Shown: positions 23,349 to 35,748 of the stretch, piece by piece
How the letters are laid out: the number at the start of each line of letters is the position of its first letter
How positions within the stretch are numbered: position 1 is the first letter of the stretch
From: Leptodactylus fallax
Lineage: Eukaryota; Chordata; Amphibia; Anura; Leptodactylidae
Direction: 5' to 3'
Assembly: GCA_947044405.1 (NCBI GenBank)
Contig: CAMRHE010000077.1
Span: 5,237,501-5,301,500 of the forward strand
Length of the DNA: 64,000 bases
The notes under the pieces: model-generated
Told to the model about the DNA's origin: nothing
The model's database searches: none
The model's input: only the letters and a program-made list of their open reading frames with translations
Translations under genes and position numbers: made by a program

Positions 23349-26300
23349 TGTCCTCTTTCTTCTTCTCTCTACTTACTGGTTTCAGTGTCAAGTTGGTGGG
23401 TAGACTTAGGCTGAGTGATGTACTACCTGCTCCCTAGATGAATAATGGGCTTGTTATACATTGATTTACATACAGAGATAACAGAGGCCCTGTCCTAAAC
23501 TGTTCTAGCCCTTATCAGGGCTCAGCAGCTAAGTGCATTATGCAGAACTGACAGAAGACTCCATTAGCCTTCAATCACAATGAAGGAGAGAGGATAGAGG
23601 TGTTGGTCACCAGTCAAGCCACTGCTAAGGGATCGTAGAGATGGTCTGAAACCTAGGCAATAAGTCTTAAACACTAAAGAGGCATAATGTCCTGTATCTG
23701 ACAAAAAGAGCACGATAGAAAAAGCAAAGTATTGGGTAAAACACTTCAGGTAGCTCAAGCTACAAGTTTTGATATAATCCTGGAGAGGTGAATACCCCTT
23801 TAAGTTTGATAAAACTTTCAATTGTAAAAAAAAATGTACAGGAACAAAAATAATACTCATATAATATAAAAGGTATTATGTATCCCCTTAATCATTACAA
23901 ACCATCACCCAATGGATCCCATAATCAATGGGGTCCGCCTTGCACTGTTGGTGTCCGCTACTTTAGTGGTCCATGTAATTGTTGTTCTGGTCCTCCGACG
24001 GACCAGAACAATGGACACAGAGGCACATATGTGAACATAGCGTTATTGAGAATTATTAAATGAAAACAAGACCTGCCCCTTAAAATTAATATTTTGAGGC
24101 AAAAACTGGAAAAACATGACTATGTGCTGAAGGGCAAAAATAGCCAAGCCATTAATGGGCTAATAAAATAGTGTATTAGTCCCTTTTTATAGGCAAAAGC
24201 CTTCATATGTATGAACAACTTTAGAAAGTCCAGTGATATGATACAAAGTCAGAAACTTTGAAATTTACAAATGTGAACAAGCTCGAGAGGTTTTCTAAAA
24301 TAACACCTGAGGTTATGGCTTCTAACATAACCAGTGAGTACAAACATGTCTATGTATGCCACTAGTTAGAAACTGCAACTGTTGCATGAAATGCAAAGTA
24401 GAATAATCCTCCATTTTCTATTTAGTAACACGAGTTGATTTATAACTGGAGATTTGTTCTTATTATATAAAATTGGCTCCACGTGAAGAGACGTTACCAT
24501 ACATCCTTATAAAAATGTTCATATACAGCATTGCCACCTGCCCTGTGCTATATATAGACTTGTCCTCAATTTCATTCATTGCATGTGAAACTTAAGCAGC
24601 CTTGTAGATCCAATCAGTAGGCAGCAGCAATGGCTCTGAGCCCCGCTATTGTTCTCTGCTACCTTCACTATTGTTGGGATAATGAAAAGAACATAATAGA
24701 AAACAGCTCAGTTTCAGAGTTTAAAAGGGGAGACTGTCAACCATTTCTCCATAAAAGAGATTGTAGAAACTAAGAAATTTCCACTTCCACACCGAGCCAG
24801 AATTAGATTACAATCATGATCAAATAAAGACTGTATGTTTGACACTTTTCTACCTTCAGCGGGGCACTAGATGAAACATCGAGAACATTGCATAACAGCA
24901 ACAACTCAGCCTGTAAAAATAGAATACTGCCAGGGTGCACGGAGACCCACTGAAAAATCTCACCCTGTCCATTCTTTACCACGGTGAGGTCGGTAGGCAG
25001 ACGATTTACCTATTATGAGTTGACTGACCATGCTGTGTCCTCCATAAGTCTATCAGCCAGACAAGAACTTGCCAGGATGACCATGGCTGGAGTATAGGGA
25101 GCTAAAGGGAGAATTGCCCAGAACATCCGCCACCTAAGGAATTCTTTTGCCCGTTTTCTTGTATTTCAATATATGGGAGTTTGAAAAGTTTTTATGTGAA
25201 TTTCCAATAATATCCAAGCCTTGCATGATATGTATAACTGACAGCAATGACCCTGTCATATCCAGAAATAGTAACATGCACCACTAGGTTTTATGCAGAG
25301 TTTTGTACAAAAAATTGCAATTTGTTTATTTCTGCACCACCTTCATCACTTCCCCACAAGTGGGGCATAGCAAGGTCAGACTGGGGCACCAGATTTATTA
25401 TAATTTACTTCAGAAATATGGAGTAAATGATGAGGTAAATGTACCCCAGCTATGAGCTAGCATACATTTCCCCTTCAGGTACATGGCCCACCAGAGGGTG
25501 CACGTTCTTTATGCATGTGCTTCGTCAAAATGAGGCGCATCCTCAACTCTGGGGTTATGAAGACTGGCCTTGATATTACCTGTCTTCATCAATGTGACCC
25601 CATGACTGTTCAGGCAAAAATCTGGTTTGATTGAAAGGTGAAAGACTGATTTTTGTGATACTAAGGGTTAGTGCCCCATCGCACCATGAGCACCACTGTC
25701 AGATAGCCAAATCTCTAAACACACCCAGTACCATCAAATCCCCTTTCTATCCCACACAATGTAGTGGTGTCCAACTTTGTTTAACAATCATTCTGCCTCA
25801 TCGGTGCCTCCACACAGTAATAGTGCCCCTTTGTGTCCCACACACTCTCATACAGAGCGCTTTGTCTTGCACACAGTAATAGTGTTCCCACACAATGTTG
25901 ATGCCTCTTTAGTGTCCCTAAACACTGTATAATTCACCCTTAATGCCTCTCAACACATTATGATGCCTCCGTATGATGCCCCCATGCTGCAACCCAGTGG
26001 ATGAGTGTAGGAAGGATAGGAGTAGTAGTTGGTCATGGCTTGGCCCACGGTGGCTGTAGTCAGCTTCACCATGCAGTCAGCTGTAGTCAACTCCACCAAC
26101 CCTTCTGCACCCCTCAGAGGCTAGTGAAGGCAGGACCTGCAGTGTGTATGTTGGTGGTAGTAGTGTAGCAAATCTCTAGTCTGATAGTGGTTGGGGTGCC
26201 CTTGATATTGGTATAGGATTGGGGACTCAGGAGACAATTGTAAACCGTGCAAAAAAACTCTGTTTTACTTTAGATTTCAACAAGGCAGGTACACAGTAGA

Positions 26301-26829
26301 AACAACTGTCTTCCATAGAAATGGAGGTACAGCCTGGGTTAACCACTGGGGTGGAGCAAAAGCTTTTAGGTGGTTCTCCCTGGGGTCAGTCAGTATTCCT
26401 CTGTTAAGGCCAGTCTCCCTTAGAAAGGAGGCTCAGTCAAGTCTAAGTCATAACTATGAGGCCCATCCAAAAATTATCCTCACAATATCTGTCAGGCACA
26501 CAATTCCAATATAAGTGAGTAGAAGCTGATCTCAGTCTTAACTGCAAAGTGAACACTAGCCCTGAGTTGTAGCAGACAGGCTTAGGTCACCCTAACCTCA
26601 CACTCCTGCTAAACTCTCTTGTCCCTCAGAGAGACAACACAGAACTCTCTTCTTCCTCCTGTTCACTAGAAGGATCTAGGGTTGAGGGATGTACCGTCTG
26701 CCTCTATCTAGCCTCATTGGCATAGTGCTCTTAAAGTCACATTAGGATAATACAGGAAATAAAATATAAAAATATGATATAGTGCAAAAATACAAATAGA
26801 GAGGTGTCAGCTCTTTAGCAGTGATCCCA
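23349..26829. other. No gene seen
   Basis: Non-coding. 23878-24165 looks like a decayed repeat with a hairpin (TTGTTCTGGTCC and GGACCAGAACAA near 23981-24011). 25388-25450 resembles the GGGCAGATTTAT-type MITE. From about 25730 to 26000 the text is rich in degenerate phrases such as CACACAGTAATAGTG and GATGCCTC, which foreshadow the minisatellite at 26849. Confidence 0.45.
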
Positions 26830-26848
26830 CTGGGACACTGCACATACT

Positions 26849-27150
26849 GCCTCCCCACACAGAGTGATGTCTCCTTAGTGCCTCCTCATACACTATGATG
26901 CCCCATGGTGTCTCTAAAATAATGTCTCCTTAGTACCTTCCCACACAGAGTGATGCCTCCCCATACACTAAGATGCCCCATGGTACCTCCAAAATAATGT
27001 CTCCTTAGTACCTTCCCACACAGAGTGATGCCTCCTCATACACTATGATGCCCCATGGTGCCTCCAAAATAATGTCTCCTTAGTACCTTCCCACACAGAG
27101 TGATGCCACCCCACACACTATGATGCCCCATGGTACCTCCAAAGCAATTT
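26849..27150. repeat. 75-bp minisatellite, about 4 copies
   Basis: GTCTCCTTAGTACCTTCCCA begins units at 26924, 26999 and 27074, exactly 75 bp apart, with a diverged first unit at 26849. Units differ by a few substitutions (CTCCCC or CTCCTC, ACTAAG or ACTATG). Confidence 0.9.
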
Positions 27151-28220
27151 TGTTTTAGTTCAGTTTGATGCTCCCATGATGTCTCCCCACACAGAGTGAT
27201 GTTTTCTTAGTGTCCCTTACTGCCTCCTCACACAGTACAAAACAAAACAAAAAGTTCATGTTATCATTGTATTATGTCTGGATGTGCCATGCTATGTCAC
27301 AGAAATAATGGTGGATGGCTGATGGGTCCTACTCCACCATTATACTCAACTGTATCTGTGTTCTAAGAACTGAGGGAAATGCAGCAAGTTTCCTGAGGCT
27401 GTGCTTACAGGTTGAGCGGGAGACCCCTTGTAACCTTCTTATAACCCAATAGTTATAGTTAGGCACACATTTAATGATGATGTTAATTGGAAGGGGCAGC
27501 ACTAATTTTTTTGTCATGGTTCCTCTTGATAAAGAAATAAAGCCTAAATTTTACAGCTGTATTTACACCTCCTTTTCTTAAGACCGTTTTGACAATCTTC
27601 TTAACTTGTGAGTCTGAATTGAGTCAGTGCCGGTCCTATGCTTCTGTAACTCCCACAATATCTAGCTGCCTTAATGGGATCTTATACACTAAATGAGAAC
27701 CTTAATGATCCCTTTAATGGACTCAGTTATCTGTTTACATGTATGTAATGACATTAGAATTTCTTATATAACGCATTATTTCCATTATTTTACGTCTACG
27801 GTCCATGGCTTAATTGTTCGTGAAAGAAGCAATAAATCATCGACTCCTCTGATCCATGGTAGGGATTCGTCTGTGTAGATGTTACAAAAGACCTAACTGA
27901 CAAAATAGGATTTTCAGCTTATTCTTCTTGAAACATGAGGTATCTTCATAAATATTCCTTATGTTTGCTGTCTTCAACTTGTGTCTCTCAGTAAGTCTAT
28001 AAAAAGCTGTCATACCTGAGCTCAAGGGTATCTCTGACACCATGGAGCTTGAGTGGAACTTTTCTAGTGTTTTGCAGACATCAGGATCATTTATCTCAAT
28101 GTTAGCACGAAATTGTTGTCTAGGCAGATGTCGCACCTGTATAGGAGTGTGGGGCATTCTGCTGATCTTATTGCTGGAACTTTTCAGGCAATGTGTGAGA
28201 ACTCTTGACATGTTCATAGG
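27151..28220. other. No gene seen
   Basis: Non-coding. 27882-28313 holds a 143-codon minus-strand reading frame without recognisable domains. Its N-terminal part lies inside the hAT-like element, so I do not treat it as a gene. Confidence 0.4.
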
Positions 28221-28338
28221 GCTTAGACCAGTGATGGCGAAACTTTTAGAGGCCGAGTGCCCAAACTGCAACCCAAAGCCCACTAAATTATCGCAAAGTG
28301 CCAACACGATCATTTAACCTTAAATTAACCTGCCTCCC

Positions 28339-28516
28339 CTGCATCCCCCATTCTCCCCTTTTGCTCACACGCAGCCTGCACCCCCATTCCCCCCTCTTGT
28401 TCACATGCAGCCTGCACCGCCATTCCCCCCTCTTGCTCACGCATAGTCTGCACCCCCATTCCCCCTCTTGCTCACACATAGCCTGCACCCCCATTCCCCC
28501 CTCTTGCCCACACATG
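28339..28516. repeat. 36-bp minisatellite, about 5 copies
   Basis: Units of about 36 bp begin CCTGCACCCCCATTCCCCCC and end near CTTGCTCACACATAG. Because 36 is a multiple of three, long reading frames appear on both strands; these are not genes. Confidence 0.88.
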
Positions 28517-28720
28517 CTGTCTCTTCTCTCCTCATCTTCCATCAGTCTCCATTCCCAGTAACTTCTTCTTTCTGTGTAATGCCACAATGTCCCGTAGTAT
28601 CCAGAATAGCTCCACTCACACAATTGTCTGATCACATGGTCATGACATCATCCTTTAGCCCACTAGGATTTAGCATCTACCGGGTAAGCAGTGGTCCGGA
28701 GGACCGCAGCCTACACTGAG

Positions 28721-28806
28721 TATTCAGCTGTATGTGCATTTGCACATACAGCTGAAAGAAGCAATTGCTCACTAATGGGGAATCCTGTTCCCCATTAGTG
28801 AGCAAT
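28721..28806. repeat. Two adjacent perfect hairpins
   Basis: TTCAGCTGTATGTGCA with its inverted copy (28721-28754) is followed by ATTGCTCACTAATGGGGAA with its inverted copy (28764-28806). Both have short loops. They sit near the right end of the hAT-like element and are probably part of it. Confidence 0.85.
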
Positions 28807-28909
28807 CATGGCGACGGTGCGCGTGCCAACTGAGAGGGCCATAGGTTCGCCATCACGGGCTTAGACTGTTCTCCATATAGTTAAATTGTTTCTCCTGAAA
28901 ATGTAAATA

Positions 28910-29100
28910 CAGTCATGGCCGTAAGTGTTGGTGCTCCTGAAATTTTTCCAGAAAATGAAGTATTTCCCCCAGAAAATTATTGCAATTACACGTTTTGTTA
29001 TACACGTTTCCTTTGAGTGTATTGGAACAGCACAAAAAAACTGAGAAAAAAAAAGGCAGAAAAAACTGTATAGCTAAAATATTGGGACTAGACATATTGG
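28910..29100 (+). mobile_element. Tc1-like terminal repeat, solo fragment
   Basis: After TA (28908-28909) the sequence CAGTCATGGCCGTAAGTG and following text looks like one long end of a Tc1-like element distinct from the three intact ones. No transposase sequence or opposite end was found nearby. Confidence 0.55.
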
Positions 29101-29274
29101 TGTTAATACACTTTGTCAAAATGTGGTCTCCAGACTGACCACTTGATGCCAAGGAAGAAGGATGAAGCTTTACTGAGCACAATTGTCCATGGACTTCTAA
29201 TATGTAAATAGACCAGTGATTCCTAACCAGGGTTCTCCAAAAGACAGCAAAAGTAATACTTGTCATGGGAATGG

Positions 29275-29465
29275 AGTTGATCTAAGTGCACTACATATTA
29301 GATAAGGTTGGATAAAAAAAAACAGTCCATCTAGACCAGCCTATAAATTTACCAAGTTGACCTAGAGTAACGCAAAAAAAAAAAAACCCATTAGGCTGAC
29401 ACCAATTGCCTCATCAGAGGAAAAAATTTGGTCCCTGTCACAGGGTTTTTAGCTTCTAATGGAAG
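29275..29465. repeat. Dispersed frog-type repeat fragment
   Basis: Phrases such as AGTCCATCTAGACCAGCC, an A-run near 29375 and ATTGCCTCATCAGAGGAAAA resemble a repeat I know from anuran sequences. Classification is not possible from this copy alone. Confidence 0.35.
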
Positions 29466-29515
29466 TCTTCAGAGTTTACAGTCTCTCAGCAAATCACAAA
29501 AACGGATGAATTACA

Positions 29516-29772
29516 CAATATGGCCAAAAGGATATGGACACTTGACCATCACACCTATATGAGCTTGCTGTATTCCAGTCCAAAGCCATTTTGCAACTGT
29601 AACCTACACCTTTTTGGTAAGATTTTCCATAAGTTTTTGAAATGTGCTTGAGGGATTGTATCCCTACACAACCAAAAGACTTTTTCTGGGGTCAGACAGA
29701 GGTGTTGTACGAGAGAGTTCAGTTTGCAACTGGTAAGTCAATTCAACCCTAAAATTTTCCATTGGGATTAGA
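29516..29772 (-). mobile_element. Tc1-like element relic
   Basis: It begins with a terminal-repeat-like TATGGCCAAAAGGATATGGA, then runs into sequence resembling the 3' end of a Tc1 transposase gene on the minus strand (AAGATTTTCCATAAG, GGGGTCAGACAGAGGTG). There is no intact frame and no second end. Confidence 0.6.
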
Positions 29773-29773
29773 T

Positions 29774-30000
29774 TACAGATGGGCGAATTGGTTCGCAATG
29801 AAATGGATTCAACCTGAATACTCGGTTTTTAAGTAAACCAAATAATTTTGAATTTGTCTGGGACGAACTAAAATGGTCACCTCGACATGCATTGTGGTAA
29901 ATTATTATTCTCTTGCGTCTCTTCAGACCCCAGTGCATAAAAGGTGAAGGCCCAGGGGAGGTGACAAAAATAAAAAACATTTATACTCACCTTCCGTTAT
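29774..30000. mobile_element. MITE fragment with GATGGGCGAA end
   Basis: The left end CAGATGGGCGAATTGG and the core ATAAAAGGTGAAGGCCCAGG match the element at 43365-43592 (ATAATAGGTGAAGGTCCAGG). Non-coding. Confidence 0.45.
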
Positions 30001-30696
30001 TTTTTTCAGATTTTGACCCTATTTCTGTCTTCTCTTGGGAGGCAGGGCCGTTTTAATACATTAGGGGACCCTGTTCAAACTTTTTGTAAGTGGCCCCCAT
30101 CACATAATTTAATTTTCCCATAACTAGCCCCATCATAAGGCCCCCCTCATCCACCATACAAAGAAAACAAACAAAGAAAACAACAAATAATACTTAACCA
30201 ACCGCATTCCCACAGACCAGCAGGCTCTGGCTATAATGATGTCTGTGGCTCAGCGCTCATTGCACTTCCCTGCCGCAGAAATCATCAAATTTTTACCTGT
30301 GTTTGGAGAGGACAGTAAATAATATTTACGAATGTCTCCTGTGGAATAACACTTGTACCAGCCAGCCAGCCAAACATGGCCACGTACTGTACATGTCACA
30401 CATGTACAATGAATTTAGCTTAAATGTGTACATGTCACAGATGTTATGTGGTGCACCAGTGTCTGGAACTGATCATTTCTTGATTATCTGTTTCTGAGAA
30501 ATCTTAACAATAAATTTATTTATTAATATCTATTGATAAAAATTATTGTGTATGGCACTGACGTCACTCAGTGTAAATGCGTAAACCATGGCTCTTAGGA
30601 CAGTCATTACTAGTCAACATGATACCTGATAGGGAGGGATCTCCTCCCCAGTTATTGCTCTGATGGAAGATTTCTAAAAACTACTGATCGTTCATC
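30001..30696. other. No gene seen
   Basis: Non-coding. 30040-30130 contains a repeat-like phrase (GGGGACCCTGTTC, GGCCCCCATCA) without definable ends. Confidence 0.4.
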
Positions 30697-31250
30697 TTTT
30701 TTTTTTTTTTTTTTTTATAAATTCTTTATTTAAGAAGTATAAAACAAGAACAAATAAACAGTACAAAACAGGCCCTGGCCGTAATAGCAGGGGCCAATGT
30801 ACAAACAGCAAAGAAGCACAACCAAGCTCATATCATGGAGGAGGATTACGGGGGAGGAGGAGCCGACGAGATCAAGGAATCCCATTGACCCCACCAATGG
30901 TGGAAGAACCAAGAAGCAGACAGCCTATCGCACAAGATCTCTATATTCCTATGAGCCCTGGAAAATAATCCAAGGGGCCCAGGCCGTGATGAAAGCCTTG
31001 TGTGTATTATGGAGACTTGCAGTGAGGTCCTCCATGTTTTGGATATCCTCCACTTTGTGGATCCAGTGAAAGAGCAAAGGGGGAGTGGAGGATTTCCAGA
31101 GACTGGACGCATTAACCAGGTGTTTTAGGGAACACTTGTGGTAGGTGCGGAGGGAGTGATAAGGGGGATGGAGGAGATAGAAGTCCGGTGTACGAGGGGG
31201 CTGGTCTGGAATACCCTAGAAATCACTCGGTGAACCCCATCCGAAAACAT
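30697..31250 (-). mobile_element. L1-like LINE 3' end, 5' truncated
   Basis: A run of 20 T (30697-30716) at the low-coordinate end is the poly(A) tail of a minus-strand insertion, preceded on that strand by AATAAAGAATTTATA. Upstream, the minus strand gives broken frames ending in a C-terminal stretch (near SRPGPLGLFSRAHRN) that resembles the end of L1/Tx1-type ORF2 proteins. The endonuclease and reverse transcriptase domains are absent. The family call rests on tail structure and a weak protein resemblance. Confidence 0.55.
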
Positions 31251-31867
31251 CTTTGTTTTTTTTAAATATTCAATGTAAAGGGTCCTTCAGGCTCTGTTCA
31301 CACCATGTGCTTCACCTAGGTCAAATATGTCTATAGTGTTAGGGTATCCTTGGACACTTATTTGTCTGGTACTTGCCAATATTTTAAGTTTTTTTGTAAG
31401 GGCATCAGCTTTTTAAGAATGCAATTGTAAAAATATGTGTCAGAATACACATGATCTGAATATAAGGATTGTCAACAACAGTGATCTCAGCCATATGCAG
31501 TTAAAATTACAATTTTTAGAAAGCCAGGTTAACCCTTTATTCCACACAATATTCAGACCCCAAAATTCAGAAACTAAATTTTAGACTCATAATTCAAACT
31601 TTTGCACAGTATATGCTTAGCTATGCCTGAAGAAGAAAAAAAATCCATTAAGTGTTAACCTTTAAGAAGAACAGAGTTGTGATACTGATATAAACTGTTT
31701 GATGGCCATTGAATAGACTTTACAAGTAGCATAAGAATGTGGTGTGAATAATATGCAAGTAATATAATACAAATAATTGGCAAACAGGTACACAGTAAAT
31801 CCTAGAGTCCGCGATGGGTCAGATCAGTTGAGGTTTTATTTACTTCTCATACTCAATAACTCTATAC
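31251..31867. other. No gene seen
   Basis: AT-rich non-coding sequence. Confidence 0.4.
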
Positions 31868-32410
31868 TACCAAGGCTGGCCACACAAATAAGAAAGCTGT
31901 CAACAAAACATTTCTTTGGCCAACACTTCCGACACCCCTATACACATGCACACTTGGCTGAGCTTGCATATATTCTGAATGGGGAGAGGGTATAAAACAC
32001 CTTTGGTGGCAGCTTATCTCCAGGGAGAACAAAAGGATCAGGTGTTGAAATTCAATATATCGGAGCTTTCTTTAGATGGCTACGAAGCCCCCATACACAT
32101 TGACCATCTTGTTGACTTTTCTTTAATGTGTATGAGGGTCTTAAAAGCAAATTTTATATATTTTCTCCCATCTCCGTTTTTTGTCTCCCATTCAGGGCTT
32201 TTTTGTAAACACATGAAGATTCGTATCTGCCCTTTAGTTCCTAGGTTTCCTTTACATCCACTTACAATTGCAGCAAATCTCCTGAGACTCAAACTCTGGT
32301 TTCCCATTTCAGCTACTTTGGCACTTTTCCTTGTCAATATCATTAAAGAAACAATAGGAAAGCAGGGTGTGAGCAAAAACAGAGCTCCTTTACCCTGGAG
32401 ATATCAGTTT
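31868..32410. mobile_element. Possible decayed MITE region
   Basis: Phrases near both ends (CACCCCTATACACATGCACA, CCCCCATACACATTGACCA, GTATGAGGGTCTTA) suggest one or two decayed elements with short inverted ends. Boundaries are uncertain, and the 144-codon plus-strand frame inside (31979-32413) has no family features. Confidence 0.35.
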
Positions 32411-34152
32411 TAAGCTGACCAAATATGTAAAAGCCATTGAGACCAGTCATATTCAAACCCTTGGACAACAGTCACAACTAGTCCTGTGTCTACAACACCT
32501 TTGGTCTCCCCAGCATAGAGCATGCTTATCCCCATTAGGTTAACCAAGCCCAAAATTCCCTGGTGTTTGGCAGGTGCAGATATGGTGTAGACCTGGCATC
32601 TATTCATTGCATTTATTATGTTTCAAGGTAAAATTGCTTGGTCATGCTAAAGAAACAATGACACATCAAGATGATTTAGATAACCTGCCCTGCAATAACA
32701 CCAGACCTGGGAGTCAAAATGCTGTGCAAAGCTATACCTATTCATAAAGATACAGAGATCACTAGTAGCCTGTGCACTGGATGGTAGAATCCTTTTGCAT
32801 ATCACCCTCAATGATTTATGTAGGACTTCTAGGCGTAGCAATGTGATCTATGGAAAATACTTATAATTACAACCTATCAGCAGAAATACAGCACTAAATA
32901 CCACTAAAAATGTTTTATCTATCTATTATTTATTTCCTCCATGATGACACCGTCCCTTTAAGGCTAACATCTAATCCTCCTGGATTTATATTTAATAAAG
33001 CCAGAGCGTTTAATGCTCCGCAAGGTCTTTTGTTTTATGCTGTAATATTGGCCAGCTGTTGTGTCATTGCAAAGGACAGTGCGTCAATCACAAGGATGTC
33101 TCAATTACTTTGTAATTTCGCAAGCATAACATCTGCCAAAAAAAAAAATACAGCATGAGCCTGGACAAAGGCTAAGCTAGCTCCAATGTTACCGTTGTTC
33201 TGTAACGCTAGAAGTGGTGACTGTTTCAGTATATTGCTTTGTGGTTGCCGGTGGTGGTGATGATGTGTGAAAATCAGACTGCAGTAAGAACAGCTCGGGG
33301 AACGTTACTCAACGTGACATCTAGTCATTGAGAAGCTTCCTATGGTTGGTTCTGCCCACCGCTCCATGGTCCAGAGGACCGGCAGAGCTAGGACATATTG
33401 TTATACCCAGTCACAAGACATCCTGAGAATAATTACTGAAACTAATTAAACTATGACATAATCCACCTCTGTTTGTTCATCTAAGGCAAACAGCTTTTAT
33501 TATTAAAGAAGTCTGGCTGTGGCTTCTAATGCACAAAAATATTATTGCTCTTACTGACTAGGTTAATGCTTTTACAATTATGCAAGATTCATTATGTTGT
33601 TTTTCCCAAGACTCTGCTTCAGTATTCTATGATGAAACATGACAAGCGGAGGCGCACGAGCAGGAATTCTTCCATGGTTGACATATTGAAAGGGCTGTAA
33701 GCTCTTTAATTATTTTCCTATTACGGGCCCCTCCTTCCACCATGCTGCCATTCTGTCAGTGCCCTCTTTTTAAGATGATAAATATTTAATTCCACAAGAA
33801 ACCCAGAACTCTGCCATTTGAATGACCCAGAGGTTGGACTACTTAGGCTGGGTTCACATCTGTGTTTTTCTGCTCCGTCATTGGAACAGAAAAACTAAAA
33901 TTATGATCAAACTTCAAGCACAAGATGGTGTACAGCATCGGAACTACTATACTATTCTAACTGACACTTATCACACAGCTCATACATCAAACACTACTGG
34001 AGAGCGGGAGAATAAACTAATGTCTGCCAAGTCAAAATGCCACTATCAATAGAAAGCATATCTCATTAAGAAAAGTGCAATAATGCACCTCATAGCTGTA
34101 GTAAGATACACAATCCCACTCCATTGGCTTTAGAAGACTCTGCCACCAGAGA
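32411..34152. other. No gene seen
   Basis: Non-coding. Contains one isolated element-like end at 32950-32960 (CCGTCCCTTTAAG) and the start of a GGTTCACATCTG-type repeat at 33845. Confidence 0.4.
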
Positions 34153-34333
34153 CACAGTGGCCTACATTTACTAAGGCCGCTGCTCCTCAAAAGTGGCTAA
34201 AAAGCGCCTCAACTTGGTGTAATTTTGGCAAACTGTGGATGCTGGGTCCACCAGATTTACTATAACTCATTCCATAAAACTGGTTTGAGTTATACTACAA
34301 ATCTAAGCCTGTCCCCGAGAGTAGGTGCACCTA

Positions 34334-34549
34334 CAGTGCCTTGCGAAAGTATTCAGCTCCCTTGAACTTTTCAACCTTTTGCCACATTTCAGGCTTCAAA
34401 CATAAAGATATAAAATTTTAATTTTTTGGTGAAGAATCAACAACAAGTGGGACACAATTGTGAAGTGGAATGAAATTTATTGGTTATTTTAAACTTTTGT
34501 AAAAAATAAAAAACTGAAAAGTGGAGCGTGCAATATTATTCGGCCCCTT
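34334..34549 (+). repeat. Left 216-bp terminal inverted repeat
   Basis: Starts CAGTGCCTTGCGAAAGTATT and ends ATTATTCGGCCCCTT. Transposase binding sites are expected inside but not delimited. Confidence 0.95.
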
Positions 34550-34725
34550 TACTTTCAGTGCAGCAAACTCACTCCAGAAGTTCAGTGAGGATCTCTGAAT
34601 GATCCAATGTTGTCCTAAATGACTGATGATGATAAATATAATCCACCTGTGTGTAATCAAGTCTCCGTATAAATGCACCTGCTCTGTGATAGTCTCAGGG
34701 TTCTGTTTAAAGTGCAGAGAGCATC

Positions 34726-35745
34726 ATGAAGATCAAGGAACATACCAGGCAGGTCCATGATACTGTTGTGGAGAAGTTTAAAGCTGGATTTGGATACAAA
34801 AAGATTTCCCAAACTTTAAACATCCCAAGGAGCACTGTGCAAGCGATCATATTGAAATGGAAGGACTATCAGACCGCTGCAAATCTACCAAGACCCGGCC
34901 GTCCCTCTAAACTTTCATCTCAAACAAGGAGAAGACTGATCAGAGATGCAGCCAAGAGGCCCATGATCACTCTGGATGAACTGCAGAGATCTACAGCTGA
35001 GGTGGGAGAGTCTGTCCATAGGACAACAATCAGTCGTACACTGCACAAATCTGGCCTTTATGGAAGAGTGGCAAGAAGAAAGCCATTTCTCAAAGATATC
35101 CATAAAAAGTCTCGTTTAAAGTTTGCCACAAGCCACCTGGGAGACACACCAAACATGTGGAAGAAGGTGCTCTGGTCAGATGAAACCAAAATCGAACTTT
35201 TTGGCCACAATGCAAAACGATATGTTTGGCGTAAAAGCAACACAGCTCATCCCCCTGAACACACCATCCCCACTGTCAAACATGGTGGTGGCAGCATCAT
35301 GGTTTGGGCCTGCTTTTCTTCAGCAGGGACAGGGAAGATGGTTAAAATTGATGGGAAGATGGATAGAGCCAAATACAGGACCATTCTGGAAGAAAACCTG
35401 TGGGAGTCTGCAAAAGACCTGAGACTGGGATGGACATTTATCTTCCAACAAGACAATGATCTCAAACATAAAGCAAAATCTACAATGGAATGGTTCACAA
35501 ATAAACGTATCCAGGTGTTAGAATGGCCAAGTCAAAGTCCAGACCTGAATCCAATCGAGAATCTGTGGAAAGAACTGAAAACTGCTGTTCACAAACGCTC
35601 TCCATCCAACCTCACTGAGCTCGAGCTGTTTTCCAAGGAAGAATGGGCAAGAATTTCAGTCTCTCGATGTGCAAAACTGATAGAGACATACCCCAAGCGA
35701 CTTGCAGCTGTAATCGCAGCAAAAGGTGGCGCTACAAAGTATTAA
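34726..35745 (+). CDS. Tc1-like transposase, DD34E
   Basis: This 339-residue protein has the full length of the family. The ATG at 34726 (context CATCATGA) gives MKIKEHTRQV. The N-terminal DNA-binding region has two helix-turn-helix units joined by a GRPSK motif (residues 58-62) and includes IPRSTVQAIILKWKDY. The catalytic domain carries LWSDETKIELFG (Asp 152), QQDNDLKH (Asp 243) and NPIENLW (Glu 278), with 34 residues between the last two. The glycine-rich KHGGGSIMVW box is present at 186-195. One oddity is leucine in NDLKHKAK, where the sister transposase at 22116 has proline (NDPKHTAR). It would excise and insert the surrounding element at TA sites. It is the best candidate in the window for a still functional transposase, but activity is not demonstrated. 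Confidence 0.95.
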   Translation: MKIKEHTRQVHDTVVEKFKAGFGYKKISQTLNIPRSTVQAIILKWKDYQTAANLPRPGRPSKLSSQTRRRLIRDAAKRPMITLDELQRSTAEVGESVHRTTISRTLHKSGLYGRVARRKPFLKDIHKKSRLKFATSHLGDTPNMWKKVLWSDETKIELFGHNAKRYVWRKSNTAHPPEHTIPTVKHGGGSIMVWACFSSAGTGKMVKIDGKMDRAKYRTILEENLWESAKDLRLGWTFIFQQDNDLKHKAKSTMEWFTNKRIQVLEWPSQSPDLNPIENLWKELKTAVHKRSPSNLTELELFSKEEWARISVSRCAKLIETYPKRLAAVIAAKGGATKY

Positions 35746-35748
35746 CTT

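Larger units (their letters stand above)
28229..28858. mobile_element. hAT-like non-autonomous element (630 bp)
   Basis: An exact 8-bp target duplication GCTTAGAC lies at 28221-28228 and 28859-28866. The ends are inverted: CAGTGATGGCGAA at the left and, on the complement of the right end, CCGTGATGGCGAA. Eight-base target duplications and CAG-type ends are typical of hAT transposons. There is no transposase. The interior contains a minisatellite (28339-28516) and two strong hairpins (28721-28806). Confidence 0.88.

Noticed and set aside
28339..28516. Regularly spaced repeats considered as a CRISPR array
   Set aside because: The repeats are contiguous, diverged and without unique spacers, in a vertebrate-type sequence.
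28288..28719. Long reading frames on both strands with repeated PHSPLL-like or REWGCR-like units
   Set aside because: They come from the 36-bp minisatellite inside the hAT-like element; the unit length is a multiple of three, so frames stay open by chance.
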